A stretch of DNA of 64,000 bases, taken from NCBI GenBank assembly GCA_958510825.1, contig OY294044.1, forward strand, positions 100,602,893 to 100,666,892. Reading direction: 5' to 3'. The translations under genes and the position numbers were made by a program. A model generated the notes under the pieces. That model was not told the DNA's origin. It saw only the letters and a program-made list of their open reading frames with translations, and searched no databases. Within the stretch, counting starts at the first letter, position 1. The number at the start of each line of letters is the position of its first letter. The DNA comes from Brachypterus glaber (taxonomy: Eukaryota > Arthropoda > Insecta > Coleoptera > Kateretidae). Positions 1 through 10,807 of this stretch are shown in pieces.

Positions 1-190
1 ATGCGTTGCCGTGATTGGCTTGATGTGCCGCCATGTATCTTGTAAGCCAATTACGGCATCGCATTCTTATGTTTTATGTTCTTATTCAAGCTTCTGGATA
101 GGCCTTTAAAGCGAGAAGGGCCGACGTGTGTTTTCAATAAACATTTTTGTTAAACTGCTAAAACGACCAATTGTTGAAAACCAAGCCACA
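1..190. other. no gene seen; AT-rich flank
   Basis: I see no coding frame, RNA gene or clear repeat boundary here. The stretch ends where a palindromic element begins at about 191. Confidence 0.5.
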
Positions 191-928
191 TACAGGGTGA
201 TCCATAACTGGCATGCCAAAATTTAAGAGGTGATTCTAGATCCAAAAATATAAAAAAGTTCCTATAAAGGTTGGTCCGGAAATGAGCCCTAAGGGATCTA
301 GGGCCCTTTAAAATTGTAATAAAAATAAGGTTTTTAATTAATAACTCAGGTACCGTTTAAGCTAGATCGGCGAGCTTTTGCATGTATACTAGTATACATA
401 ATAAGGGCAATAAGTTTATGTTAATTTATTTTTTTAATTTATCCAGAGGCGTGCCCAGACGGACAAAATATATGAGGCTTAAAACATTTTTGCCCCAAAC
501 TTTTCTATGTGTATTTTTTTTGGATTTGTTGTAAAAAATATAGATTTCTAGAGTAAAAATACATATAAAATATCATATAGTGTAACACTGTAGGAGCAAC
601 CGTTATCAAAAAAAAATGCAATTAAGAGGAAGTAACATTTTGTGCCACCAAAAACGTTACTTTTTAAAAGGCTATTACTCCTTTAATATTAAATTTAGGT
701 GTTTTGGTGTATAATACTTTTTTGCTCAGTTTTAAATGAAGAATCACCCTGCAGCATTAAAATTTTATTGGTGCTTTTTTTTGTTCCCCATTCAATACGT
801 CATCTTCGAAGGGTCGTAGCTCCCTTAGGGCTCATTTCCGGACCAACCTTTATAGAAACTTTTTTTCATATTTTTGGATGTAGAATCACCTCTTAAATTT
901 CGGTACGCGAGTTCTGGAACAGGCTGTA
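191..928. mobile_element. palindromic element with TACAGGGTGATC-type ends
   Basis: The left end (tacagggtgatcc at 191) and the right end (ending ggctgta at ~928) are imperfect inverted repeats of about 110 bp. They share internal blocks such as aatttaagaggtgattcta and ggttggtccggaaatgagcc. The interior has no transposase frame; the short frames across it are by-products. A diverged, interrupted copy in inverse orientation lies at 57.5-60.25 kb and repeats this left end closely. It looks like a non-autonomous DNA transposon or MITE; the superfamily is not determined. Confidence 0.7.
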
Positions 929-2030
929 TCTTTATTATGTAATAATAACATAATATATTTTTTAAAATTGGAAATTTTGGGAGCCCCCGGCAAATGAATA
1001 CCAACAGTCTGGTCTCTAATTGTAATTCTTTAATTCCTGTGTCTACAAATATTACAAAATAAAACAAAAAAAACTAATTTAAAAACGCCAAAAGACATGC
1101 TTTCTAAATTGATAATCATTTAAAACCTATTTTATTGCAAATATTTTTTACAGTAATAAATAATTGCAAACCATAGAAATTTTACAAAAACGTAATCTAC
1201 ATAGACGTAACGTATGTTTGTAGGTATTCACGGTGCTTCACTAGACCAAAAGAGGCTATTTTAGCAAAAAGTTATTCTAACGCGCCATGACGCATGACCT
1301 TACTTTTTGAGTTGGGAAATTTGTCAATCGTTAGTTGGAAAATTTTTGTCCTCTCCCTCAAAAAAAAAATATACTTGGGTCACCCTTGCACAAGGAGATT
1401 CTACATTGAAAAAAAAAATCAGTGGACATTTATCTCTAAAGCCTTTAGCTGTTTCTATAAATACTTTTTTAAAGCGCTGTATATTCTAAAGGGACCTTTC
1501 AGGAACCATTTGTGGATATGCCAATGGATCTTTTCTATTATTTTTGAATGTAGAATTTACTACGGAGCAAAAAGAAACTTCACAACCTTTTTTTAAATTT
1601 TTTTTGCTAGTATAATCCTAGAGTAAGAGGTAAGCTTACCTTAGAAAATAATTATAAGAAAAGAATTGATTAAAAAAAATCGGTTAAAAAAATGTTTTTA
1701 TCCAATACATACAGATAATGAGACAATTACCAGCTTTATTTTAAATAGATAAACTCAATAATAACCCCCGCGTGGCTTTTTCTTTATTGAGTGGATAATT
1801 ATTTATTTTACCCACTCAACTGTCACTTGTCAAATTATTTTCTTGTAAATGTCATTAAAATTTTTAAAAAATATATGAATTTCTAAGCTATTTATTGGAT
1901 AAAACCTTGTATGGCAATCATGGGTAAACCGATATTGCCCTCTCGAAAATTAACCTGCTTGGCTGACGCAGGTTAAGTTTCTCATGGGCAATATCTTACT
2001 TTACCCACTAGTACCATAAATAACTATTTT
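929..2030. other. gene-free AT-rich stretch
   Basis: No supported gene. It contains homopolymer runs and a diffuse inverted arrangement around 1765-2010, where 'acccactcaac' and 'acccactagtacc' flank a 'gcaatat' pair. Small frames around 1294-1596 have no recognisable domain. Confidence 0.4.
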
Positions 2031-2300
2031 TTTTTACAGAAAAGCACCGTGTATAATTTAATGACTTATTATTAAGTAAATTAGAATTAAATATCTATAA
2101 TAAAAAAATCACTAAATTTTTATTAAATTGCCTCGTAAATTACTTAAATTAAAATTAGGTAAATTACCTATAATAAAAAAATAATTATATTTTTTATAAA
2201 AATATTAAGTCAGTTATTTGAACAAAAAAACGCAAATTAATGGCCAGGGCTCTCGAGTCGTGGGCCCAGGTTCGTACTCAAAAAATTTTAAATTAAAAAA
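2031..2300 (+). repeat. dispersed repeat, copy 1 of 2
   Basis: This block recurs in the same orientation at about 4163-4435. Both copies contain tacagaaaag(c/a)accgtgta, several 'ctataataaaaaa' blocks, and a final (g/a)t(c)agggct(c/t)tcgagtcgtggg-like segment. The copies differ by substitutions and small indels, so this is an old interspersed repeat. No coding potential seen. Confidence 0.65.
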
Positions 2301-2446
2301 ATAAACTTTTTGTAAACATAATGCGTTTAAAACAACACTGATAGAAAAATCTAAAAATAGTACAACCAAACGTTGTTGTAACAATTTTGAGGTACATGAT
2401 ACCATTTTTACGATTATTCTAAAACAATATAACATTATATTAAATT

Positions 2447-2730
2447 AGATAGTAGATGGCTGGATTAGGGTTATTTATATTGAAAAACGTTTTTTTACTA
2501 CTGCCGACGTTTCGTTGGCTTTATTCCAGCTTCTTCAAAAGGCACAAGTAAGTTACGTTTTCTTCGTTAAAATATAACAATTAAGGATTTAAATTGTTAT
2601 ATTTTAACGAAGAATACGTAACTTAATGTGCCTTTTGAAAAAGTTGGAATAAAGCCAACGAAACGTCGGCAGTTTTAGTAAAAAAACGTTTTTTAATATA
2701 AATAACCCTAATCCAGCCATCTACTATCTA
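2447..2730. mobile_element. hairpin MITE, ~285 bp
   Basis: The left arm begins gatagtagatggctggatta and the right arm ends with its inverse complement, taatccagccatctactatc. Complementarity continues through 'acgtttcgttggctttattcc' and 'gttatattttaacgaaga', giving arms of about 125 bp with few mismatches around a short centre near 2590. No coding capacity; a typical foldback MITE. Confidence 0.8.
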
Positions 2731-3950
2731 ATATTATTGTTGGGTTACCAAACCAAGATTAAAATTATATTAAATACCATATTAAAATTGTAGATTCATA
2801 TTATTTAATAATACAACAACGTTGATGTAGTCAGAGGAAGGATGATTAATAAATATGGCGACAATCAGCTGATTCTAAAAAATGCGAATCTAATAAATTC
2901 GAATATTACCAAAATATTGAAAGCAGGCAGTTTGGGCTACAATTTTTATGTGTATAAGTATACCCAACGATAAGCATGTACATGTAAATCCATGTGATAT
3001 GTAGTTTCTATGTGCACATAAATGAATTACACCAAACTTTGAAACGCAGTAGTGAGCCGACGCATCCCAGGTTCAGCTAGCCAGCCGCATGGACGGGTCA
3101 GCTGAATTGCCTGCGTTTTGAAGCGAGGATCGTGTCGTAATAAGAAGCGACAATCCGACCCTGCGAATTTGCAAGCCACTCCCAGCGCGCTCTCTGCGTG
3201 ATAAAGAAAAACCCCATCGCTTAACAGTTGTTTGTAGCGGACATGTCCGTTATCTTACTTATTTTATGCGTCTTACGATAAAAATGCATGTAACCAATTT
3301 TGTAAACGGGAAAATTTCCAAAAAGTCCAATTTTTGATTGGAATATTTTTTTAATATGTTAATAACAACCGAGTTAATTCAAAAAAGCCACGTTGGAGGT
3401 GAAATTGGTTTTTTCCATTTTTCAGCCAAATTATTCATCGGACTCTAAAATTCAAAATAGCGGACATCCCTTACGCAAATCACCAGGTGAAAAACTAACA
3501 GGAGTGTTCTCTTACCATCCACTACTACCCTTAAAAATATCAGCCTGTGTACATTTCAAAACCCAAAACAAAAATTAACGTTGTAATTCAAACCTGACCA
3601 TATGTCCATGGATTTTTTTCTCTTGTTTTTGAATGTACTTGTGATACTAAAATAGCTATTTTCTTAACAAGTGCGGAAAAACCTCTTTACGCACGCGTTA
3701 GGAACAATACTTTTCCTACGAGCAGGGTTAAAATAAAATATACTTTTATATATTATCAAATAAATCGAAATAAATCTTATTTTTATAATTTTCCAATAAG
3801 AAAATCAATTAACAGGTAAAAAATTTAAACATTTTTATAATATTATGAATAAATATAACAAGAATAACACTACGCAATTAATAAATTAAGCTTTCTTTCC
3901 ACACCCATATGCGTGCGGAAAGATCACGTAGGAAAATGTAAACTTACTTA
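2731..3950. other. gene-free stretch with a GC-richer island and a short dispersed repeat
   Basis: About 3040-3210 is clearly GC-richer than its surroundings, with imperfect inverted pieces (cgcagtagtgagcc / ttgcctgcgttttg). I recognise no RNA family in it. About 3458-3560 recurs in direct orientation at ~56668-56768, sharing ggtgaaaaactaacaggagt and ttaccatccactactaccct. No supported gene. Confidence 0.45.
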
Positions 3951-4096
3951 GGGAACGTTCAAGTATTACGTAACGCAAATTTTGATCATTTTGGACCCCC
4001 CCCTGTAACGCTATTTTCCTATACCATTAACATGGGCGTAACACTCCAAAATGACCCCCACCCCCTAGGAGCGTTACGTAATACTTGAACGTTCCC
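3951..4096. mobile_element. MITE with TTA target duplication (family GGGAACGTTCAAG), intact copy
   Basis: A 146 bp element with terminal inverted repeats beginning GGGAACGTTCAAGTATTACG, flanked on both sides by TTA (3948-3950 and 4097-4099). A 3 bp TTA duplication fits PIF/Harbinger-type MITEs. Other copies or fragments lie at 11766-11910, 16717-16805, 43279-43349 and 44612-44750. Confidence 0.85.
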
Positions 4097-4162
4097 TTAC
4101 TTACACTTACTTGATAAGGGATCATAAAATAACTGATTAATAGAAATTGGTTCTTAAAGAAT

Positions 4163-4435
4163 TTTTTTTTCTACAGAAAAGAACCGTGTATATTGACTAA
4201 TTTAATTACTTATTGTTAAGTAAATTATAATCGAGTATCTATAATAAAAAATTCATTAATTTTTTATTAAATTACTAAAATTAAAATTAGGTAAATTAGC
4301 TATAATAAAAAAATCATTATTTTTTTATAAAAATATTAACTTTCGAACAAGAAAAAAATAAAGAACATTAATGGTCAGGGCTTTCGAATCGTGGGACCCA
4401 GGGCCGTACTGAAAGAAAATTTAATTTTAAAATTC
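4163..4435 (+). repeat. dispersed repeat, copy 2 of 2
   Basis: Second direct copy of the repeat at 2031-2300, with the same order of blocks: tacagaaaagaaccgtgta, 'ctataataaaaaa', and tcagggctttcgaatcgtgg. It begins ~65 bp after the MITE at 3951-4096. Confidence 0.65.
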
Positions 4436-4747
4436 TTACTATTTTGAAACCTAATGCTTTAAAACAATAAAATCTTGTAAAAATTGTCATTTGTTAGTTG
4501 GTTACTATGTTTTGGCATTAGATGTTACCAATGGCGATTTCTCCCGTTAGATTAGACAGGGTCAAAAGTTCTACCCAAAAAGGATAGAAGACATAAGCTT
4601 TGTTCGGGATACGCTAGAATCAGTTCTGGACTACTGTTTATTGGTTATTTAAAGTCACATGGTAATAAGGATTAAACCTCCATTGGTCAGAACCAGTTCT
4701 GAACAGTTCTGAACTCGAATCTCGAACAAGCCTATACATACACTCCC

Positions 4748-4827
4748 ACTTTCACCCAACCAAACAAATTCTGTATTTGTTCTTTGTTGAACAAATACAA
4801 TATTTACTTGGCCGGGCGAAAAGTGTA
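4748..4827. repeat. small hairpin repeat (cactttcacccaaccaaa)
   Basis: An imperfect hairpin whose arms contain caaattctgtatttgt and acaaatacaatattta. It resembles the better-preserved hairpin at 4921-5012, about 170 bp downstream. No coding. Confidence 0.6.
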
Positions 4828-4920
4828 ACTATATTATTTTTATTAAAGAAATTACTGACGCCATCTAAATTTTAGTAGAATTATCTTATTCTACAGATTT
4901 ACATTAGCTATGTTCGCTCA

Positions 4921-5012
4921 GTGCTACACTTTCCGGCCAACCAAATAAATACTGTATTTGTTGTATGAAAAACAAATACAGTATTTATTTAGTTGGCTGG
5001 AAAGTGTAGCAC
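4921..5012. mobile_element. hairpin MITE, 92 bp
   Basis: Starts gtgctacactttccggccaa and ends with the near-exact inverse complement ttggctggaaagtgtagcac. The arms are ~42 bp around a loop of about 8 nt. A related, more diverged hairpin lies at 4748-4827. Probably a very short foldback element. Confidence 0.75.
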
Positions 5013-5342
5013 AAATGAGATAGAGATAGGGCAGACGTCTTTTTTTTCATAATTATAGTTGTAGAGAGCTCCATTACATGTGCGCACATTTATAAAGAAA
5101 ATGTTTATTACATGTTAGGTACTACCTACAGATCAGAAGAAGAAAATGGGTTTTAATTATTATTTAAAACTTCATTTTTAATAACAGAATAAAGAAAGAA
5201 TATGATTATATCCCAACTGGAGAGCGATAAAAGTTCAAAAGTATGCGAGGTATGGCGAACAAGTCTATTTTTGCATACGGCACTGTAAAAATATGTCATG
5301 ATAAATATCCTTAAAAATATATGTTAACCTGACACACACATA

Positions 5343-5560
5343 CAAGCGCCTAATTTCAGCTCTCTGTGCAGGAGTTTGTTTTGTTTTTTTCTTGGTTTGG
5401 ACTTTTTTTTTAATGAGGGGGCCTTGGTTTACGTTAACGTTTGTTTGGCGTCCGTTTTGTTTTTTTTTTAAATTTTTTTTATTTAAAATAATATTGAAAA
5501 ACGGTCAGCGCATGCGCAGTTTATCAAAACACGGCATAAAGAGCTGCACATAAGCGCTCC
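5343..5560 (+). repeat. dispersed repeat, copy 1 (inverse copy at 63488-63708)
   Basis: About 220 bp beginning caagcgcctaatt and ending ataagcgctcc. It contains gggggccttggtttacgtta and gcgcatgcgcagtttatcaa. The same sequence, reverse-complemented, lies at 63488-63708. The caagcgcc/aagcgctc ends hint at short terminal inverted repeats, so it is probably a MITE. Confidence 0.7.
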
Positions 5561-5920
5561 TTACACACATAGAGGGGTTCTTGGGCCTCAGTCAAACTGC
5601 CTCAAATTTAAATATTCTGTAAAAATTAAATTAGGAAAATGGCAGCCAAATTAAATGACCAGTTTCGGAGAAAAACGCTTTTTAAAATCTAATTTTGTTT
5701 TTTGACGTATATTAAGGTTGTTTTTTACTTACGTAAATGTTAACTTAATTTAAAGTTTATTATACTCTATTAATTAAAGAACAGGCATTAGAAATATTAT
5801 ATAAAAGGCTTTATTATCATTTACTTGCATGTTTGTACTATAAATATTAACACCTTTGTGAATCTTTCACATGCTGACATTTTCTACGTGTTTGCTAATT
5901 ATCTGCATATTTTCACTTGA
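5561..5920. other. gene-free AT-rich stretch
   Basis: Nothing supported. It runs up to the (TAA)n tract that marks the 3' end of the LINE on the - strand. Confidence 0.4.
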
Positions 5921-6334
5921 TTAATAATAATAATAATAATAATAATATTTATTGGTCTAGAAATTACATAATATAATTTTTTTTTTACAATAAATATGCT
6001 ATTTTACACTAAAATGCATAAACATTTGAACGTGTAAAAACAAAAATATATATACGTGATGTACATGTGCACATTTAAATAAAAATAAATTTAAAACTAA
6101 AAAAAAAACAAAAATAAATTTAAAACTAAAATATTTACATTTTTTTTTATTATATCTTTTTTTTTTTTATTAATAATTATTTTTCTTTTTTTTTTTTGTT
6201 TATTTATTTATTTTTTTTTTATCAAAAAAGGAAAAAGAAGGTAAGGCGCATTTTTATCATTAAAATATGAACTAAATAAGAGAAACACTTCATCTAACAC
6301 AACAATTAAAAATAAGTAATTAAATTACGTTTCA

Positions 6335-9247
6335 CTAGATATTTTTCAGATCAATTTGGTCATTAACAAACTGTCTAGGTCTCTGCAGTATATAGTATTT
6401 ACATAACCTTTTAAACAAATTTATATGTGACGCAGTTTTTATATTTTCCGGCAATAAATTGTACACTTTTGGACCTAGGTAAGTAGCACATCTCTGTCCT
6501 ATTGTTTTATGGATTTTAGGTAAAGGTAAGTATTTATTTTGTCTGGTGTTTGTTAATTTAAATTGTTTTTTTTTCAGAGTGCGTGTATACCAGAAGACTC
6601 AAGTAGTAGTGCTGCCTGCAGTCCAGTTTTCTGCCAAGTTGGAACAATTCTTCAGTAGGGTAAGTAAAGTTAACATTGTAAATAATTTTTAAAATTCTTT
6701 TTTGTGTCACCTCGAGATCGTCCAGTTGATTTTTATAGACCCCTCCCCAGCCTAGTATGCCATATCTTAGATGAGACTCAACAAGTGCATTGTAAACCAT
6801 GTTTAGTTGAGGGATACTTAAAATTGGTTGTAGTATTTTAAAATATGGTATCAGGCTTCTAATTTTTTTAGTAATTTGTTGTACCTGTAAGTCCCATCTA
6901 AGATGTGGATCCATGGTAACTCCCAAAAACTTGACTGAATTAGTAGAACGAATTGTAAATGTATAGTTCTCTGTCTTAAAATTTAATTTTCTGTAGTTTG
7001 GTAAACTAATTGTGTAAGAACCAAATGTCATAAACATTGTTTTATCTATATTTAACGTTAATATAACCACTCCTTAATTAAATTAAAATCGTCTTCAATC
7101 AAGCTTCTAAGGAGTTCCCAAGTAGATCCTTTGTAGAAAATAGTGGTATCGTCAGCAAAACTAATAATCATTCCTTTAGAATTTACCCTAAATAAATTAT
7201 TTATATATAAAATAAACAATAACGGCCCCAAAATAGTTCCCTGTGGTACGCCATATTCAGGTGACATTGGATCACTGATATTGTTTCCTAGTTTAACAAA
7301 CTGCTTTCTGTTTTTTAAGTAGCTAGTTAGGAGTTTCAAAAGGGTACCTCTAATGCCAATATTCTCTAGTATACTAATTAGTTTATCGTGCGAGACTGTG
7401 TCGAATGCTTTTGCCAGGTCTAAAAATATGCAAAAGGCTGGTATACCCTTATCGATTGCATCATAAATTTCTTTAAGTAGAGTTATTATTGCATTTTGAG
7501 TAGATTTACCCTTTTGAAATCCAAACTGTTGTTCAGAAATTATATTATATTTTTTAATGAAACTGTCCATTCTGTTCTTAAGAAGTAACTCAAAGATTTT
7601 TGTAAAGTTTGTTATAAGCGATATTGGTCTATAGTTAACAGGATCCAGTTTATCACCTTTTTTGAATATGGGTACCACCACTGAAGTCTTAAATGCAGTT
7701 GGGCAAAATCCGGTTTCAAAAATTTTATTTATTAATTTAGAGAGAGGATATGCGATTGACTCTGCTATATTTTTTATAGAGTTGCTGTCGACACCATCTA
7801 TCCCCACTGACTTTTTGTTCTTTAATTTTTTAATAACTTGGATTATTTCTTCTGGACATGTTGGCATCAAAAAAAGAGAATTTTTTACTCTTAATTTATT
7901 TTCTTTGTAATTTTTATTTTGTTTAATGTTTTTAGCCAATTTTTTTCCCATTTTTATGTAGTGTCTATTAAAAGTATTGCATATTTCTTGTTTATCTTTT
8001 ATTATATTTGTTTCATCGCGGATTTCTTTGATTTCATTATCTTTTGAGTGGGAATTTTTTAAACTGTTTATGGTTTGCCACATTTCTTTATTATTTGAAG
8101 AATTTTTAATTTTATTTTTATAGTAGTCATTTTTAGTTTTAGTTATTAGTTTATTTAATTTGTTTCTGTATAAGTTGTGTTCTATTTTTATATTTATATC
8201 TTGAGTCCTGTTGTAGGTTTCTAATAAATTGTCCCTGTGGTTAATGGATTTAATAAGACCTTTCGTTATCCATGGTTTCCTTCTTTTTGTTTCTTTTCTT
8301 ACTTTTTTGCATATTGTGTTATCTTTAATCTTTTGTTTTATTATATTAATAAAATTTTCTGTTACAGGTTCAACTTCACCGTGTAGAGCTTCATCCCAGT
8401 TAATGTTTGTTAGATCACTGTTTAATTGTTTAAAATTTATTTGTTTAATAAAATTATTAGAGTTATTTTGTAGTTTTTTTCCTTTATTTATTATAATTTG
8501 AGCAACTATTGGATAATGATCCGTGATATTAGTTTTAACGATAACTGGTAATGTTAAATCCTCTAAATCTTTCTTACATCTTAAAAATATGTGGTCGATG
8601 CATGTTCCCTTTTCGTTACCCTGTTTCCTAGTTATTCCATTAATTAAAGAGGAAAACTTGTATTCCCCCATTATATCAAGGTACTCCCCTGTTGTTCCAA
8701 CTGGATCTAGAATATCTATATTTAAATCTCCTGTAAAAATACAAAGATCTGAATTAGAGATATTGTTAGAAAAATACCTATCCAAGTCCACTAGAAAGCT
8801 TGCAATATTAACTCCATGAAGTCGGTATATACCTATAACGTTGATAAAATTATTGTAAAAGTTTATATTTGTATTTATAATTTTGCATTCATTAATTTTA
8901 TCAATTCTACAACTAAAATCAATACCGTTTTTTAAAAACATAATTACTCCGTCATTTTGGTTAAAAGTGCCACCACTATACACTACAGTATAACCTTCCA
9001 GCTTGACATAGTCTATATTAACTTGACGCGTTTCTGTAAGTACGATGCAGTCAAAACTTTCTGTAAATTGATCTAAGAAAACCTCTAGTTCCTGTAAATT
9101 TTTATTAACACTTCTAATATTAAGTTGTAAAATTTTAAAGTTTAAATGTTGTGAATTTATTTTAAAAATCTCACTACACTGTTGTGCATTATCAAGTATT
9201 TCTGTTTCAATATTTTTTATTTCAAAATCTCTTAAAAATGCGTCCAT
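6335..9247 (-). pseudogene. LINE ORF2: endonuclease-reverse transcriptase, two frameshifts
   Basis: The first segment runs from an ATG at 9247 to a stop at 7058 (729 aa). It holds an exonuclease-endonuclease-phosphatase (EEP) domain at about residues 36-255 (LQLNIRSVNK, LTETR, GDLNIDI, IDHIF, TDHYPI). A reverse transcriptase domain follows at about 460-729 (FLDLAKAFDTVSHDKL, GVPQGTILGPLLF and the catalytic FADD box). A frameshift near 7060 moves the thumb and C-terminal part into another frame (7070-6558; KFLGVTMDPHLRWD, ESHLRYGILGWG). A second shift falls in an A-rich run near 6566-6574. The conserved end (KYLPLPKIHKT, CATYLGPKVYNLLPENIK) continues in the next frame to a stop at 6335. The enzyme would nick chromosomal DNA and copy the element's RNA at the nick; as written it is inactive. 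Confidence 0.88.
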
Positions 9248-9428
9248 TTTTTAAAAATTTGACAATTTACCTTCTTTTAATTTAAAGTATAAATAAAAAC
9301 CTATCTGTTAAAATTATGAAAAATGCTTAAAATTATTGGTTAAAATAAGAGAAAATAAGAGAAAATACAATCTAATATACCTCAAATTTAACGTCTTAAA
9401 AATTATATAAAAAGAATAAAAATAAAAT

Positions 9429-10280
9429 TTATTTATTGTTTGTTGTTGATCTCAAGTTTCTATATTGGGTTGTTAATGTCTTTGGTTTTTTTATTTCTTT
9501 TTCGATCTTTTCCTGTTGTTCTTCGTACTCTTCTTGTTCTTCATCCAGGCCAAGCTCTTTTAACAATCTTTTATTTCTGTTTGCTGGATTGGGCGTAGAC
9601 GGTGCACTGTTGGGTTGCTGTTTTTCTGGGGTTTCTGTTGGGTTTTTTACTTCAAGTTGCTGAATGGTGAAAAGCTCAGAGCCAATAATTAGTTTATCCC
9701 CTTTTATGTGAGCAGTAAGTCCTTTTTCTCTGGCGTCCTTTCTATGTTTGAGTAGTATGTTTCTTGTTGTTCTGTCTACTTTACATAAATCTTCACTCAC
9801 AGATACACCGGCCTTTTTTAACTTTGCGGAGTTTTTTAGTATTAATTGTTTTTGTTTACAGCTTACAAATTCAAATAAAACTGGTGTCTGTGGTTTTTTC
9901 TTGTCTCCAAGGTAGTAAAAGGCGCTTATATCTCTTTCTGTTATATCTATTTCTAAATTTTCCTTAATTATTTTTATTAGTGTTTTTTCGATGTCCGAAT
10001 CTGTTTCTTTTAAGCCAAAGAAGATAAGATTATTTTTACGCACTTTTCTTTCCAATTGAAGCAAGTTTTCTTTTAGAAGGGAGTTTTCTTCTTCTAAATG
10101 TTTAATTTTTTTCTCGTATTTTTGTGCTAGTTCTTTTTTAATGCTAATTTCCTTTTTTATTGCTGCGGTCTCGGTTGTGATGTTTTTTGTGATTTGGTTA
10201 CTAAAAGTAGCAATCGACGAGGTAATAATTTGGGTTATAAACTCTTTTTGTTCTGGTGTAAAATCTGTATGGGTAGTCAT
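9429..10280 (-). CDS. LINE ORF1 protein (coiled coil + RRM-like, L1 ORF1p type)
   Basis: 283 aa, starting at the ATG at 10280 and apparently intact. Residues ~30-80 are a charged heptad-rich coiled coil (KKELAQKYEKKIKHLEEENS). Residues ~81-200 resemble the RNA-binding region of LINE ORF1 proteins (KNNLIFFGLKE, SAFYYLGDKKKPQTPVLFEF, ILLKHRKDAREKGL). The tail is basic, acidic and Q-rich. The family trimerises and coats the element's RNA in a cytoplasmic ribonucleoprotein. It sits 181 bp upstream of ORF2 on the same strand. The domain call rests on pattern recognition. Confidence 0.82.
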   Translation of the reverse strand: MTTHTDFTPEQKEFITQIITSSIATFSNQITKNITTETAAIKKEISIKKELAQKYEKKIKHLEEENSLLKENLLQLERKVRKNNLIFFGLKETDSDIEKTLIKIIKENLEIDITERDISAFYYLGDKKKPQTPVLFEFVSCKQKQLILKNSAKLKKAGVSVSEDLCKVDRTTRNILLKHRKDAREKGLTAHIKGDKLIIGSELFTIQQLEVKNPTETPEKQQPNSAPSTPNPANRNKRLLKELGLDEEQEEYEEQQEKIEKEIKKPKTLTTQYRNLRSTTNNK

Positions 10281-10322
10281 CTTGTTTATAGTTCTACCTT
10301 GAGTAGATACTAATTTTTACTC

Positions 10323-10400
10323 AGTAAGCGTAACGGCTAAGGCGTCAGAGTGCAAATCCACAGCACCGAACCGCCCCAGGTTCAGTCCTCCTCAGTGGAC
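10323..10400 (+). other. tRNA-like sequence (possible tRNA-derived relic)
   Basis: On the + strand, 'gtaacggctaaggcgtc' resembles a pol III A box and, about 35 nt on, 'ccaggttcagtcctcc' resembles a B box. It lies in what would be the LINE's 5' leader, on the opposite strand. A proper cloverleaf with paired acceptor arms is not evident, so I do not call a tRNA gene. It could be a SINE head or chance. Confidence 0.3.
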
Positions 10401-10807
10401 GAAGAAACTTTTTTAATTTTATTTTATTTTTACCCTTATCAATGTTTGTTTTTTTTTTTATACAGTATACATTTTATATTGCTTCACAATAACAAAACAT
10501 TTAGTCTGTTTTTCTCGATTTCACTATTAGTTAAACACAGTTGATTGTTTATTTTAACCGGTATTTTACTATTAAGTAATTTGATATACTTTTTAGCAAT
10601 TAAAACTTTGATTTTAAAACATAAAAATAAATTTTACTAGCACTCGATATCAGAACGTACGTACGTATGATTATGTTGGAACATGGTTTGGTATATCGAC
10701 AATTATATTATAATTATATATTTTAGATTTTCTTGATATATTTTTTCAAAACCACATCTGATGGTTGACAAATCTGTCGTAATATTTTCATAAGTAAAAC
10801 ATATTTT

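Larger units (their letters stand above)
5925..10420 (-). mobile_element. near full-length non-LTR retrotransposon (LINE), - strand
   Basis: In - orientation the order is: 5' leader (about 10420-10281), ORF1 (10280-9429), a 181 bp spacer, ORF2 (9247-6335, broken by two frameshifts), a 3' region, and a terminal trinucleotide tract, (ATT)n in element orientation, at 5925-5945. Two ORFs, an apurinic-type endonuclease before the RT and a microsatellite tail place it in the jockey/CR1/L2/I group. I cannot assign the exact clade. The near-intact ORFs suggest recent arrival. Confidence 0.85.

Noticed and set aside
3040..3210. GC-rich stretch as a small structured RNA gene
   Set aside because: Some inverted pieces exist, but I recognise no snRNA, snoRNA or SRP signature and no terminator.
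8229..8819. Two + strand frames of 90-98 codons
   Set aside because: They are antisense shadows of the LINE endonuclease/linker region on the - strand.
10323..10400. tRNA gene
   Set aside because: Box A- and box B-like words are present, but I cannot pair acceptor and anticodon arms into a cloverleaf; kept only as a tRNA-like sequence.
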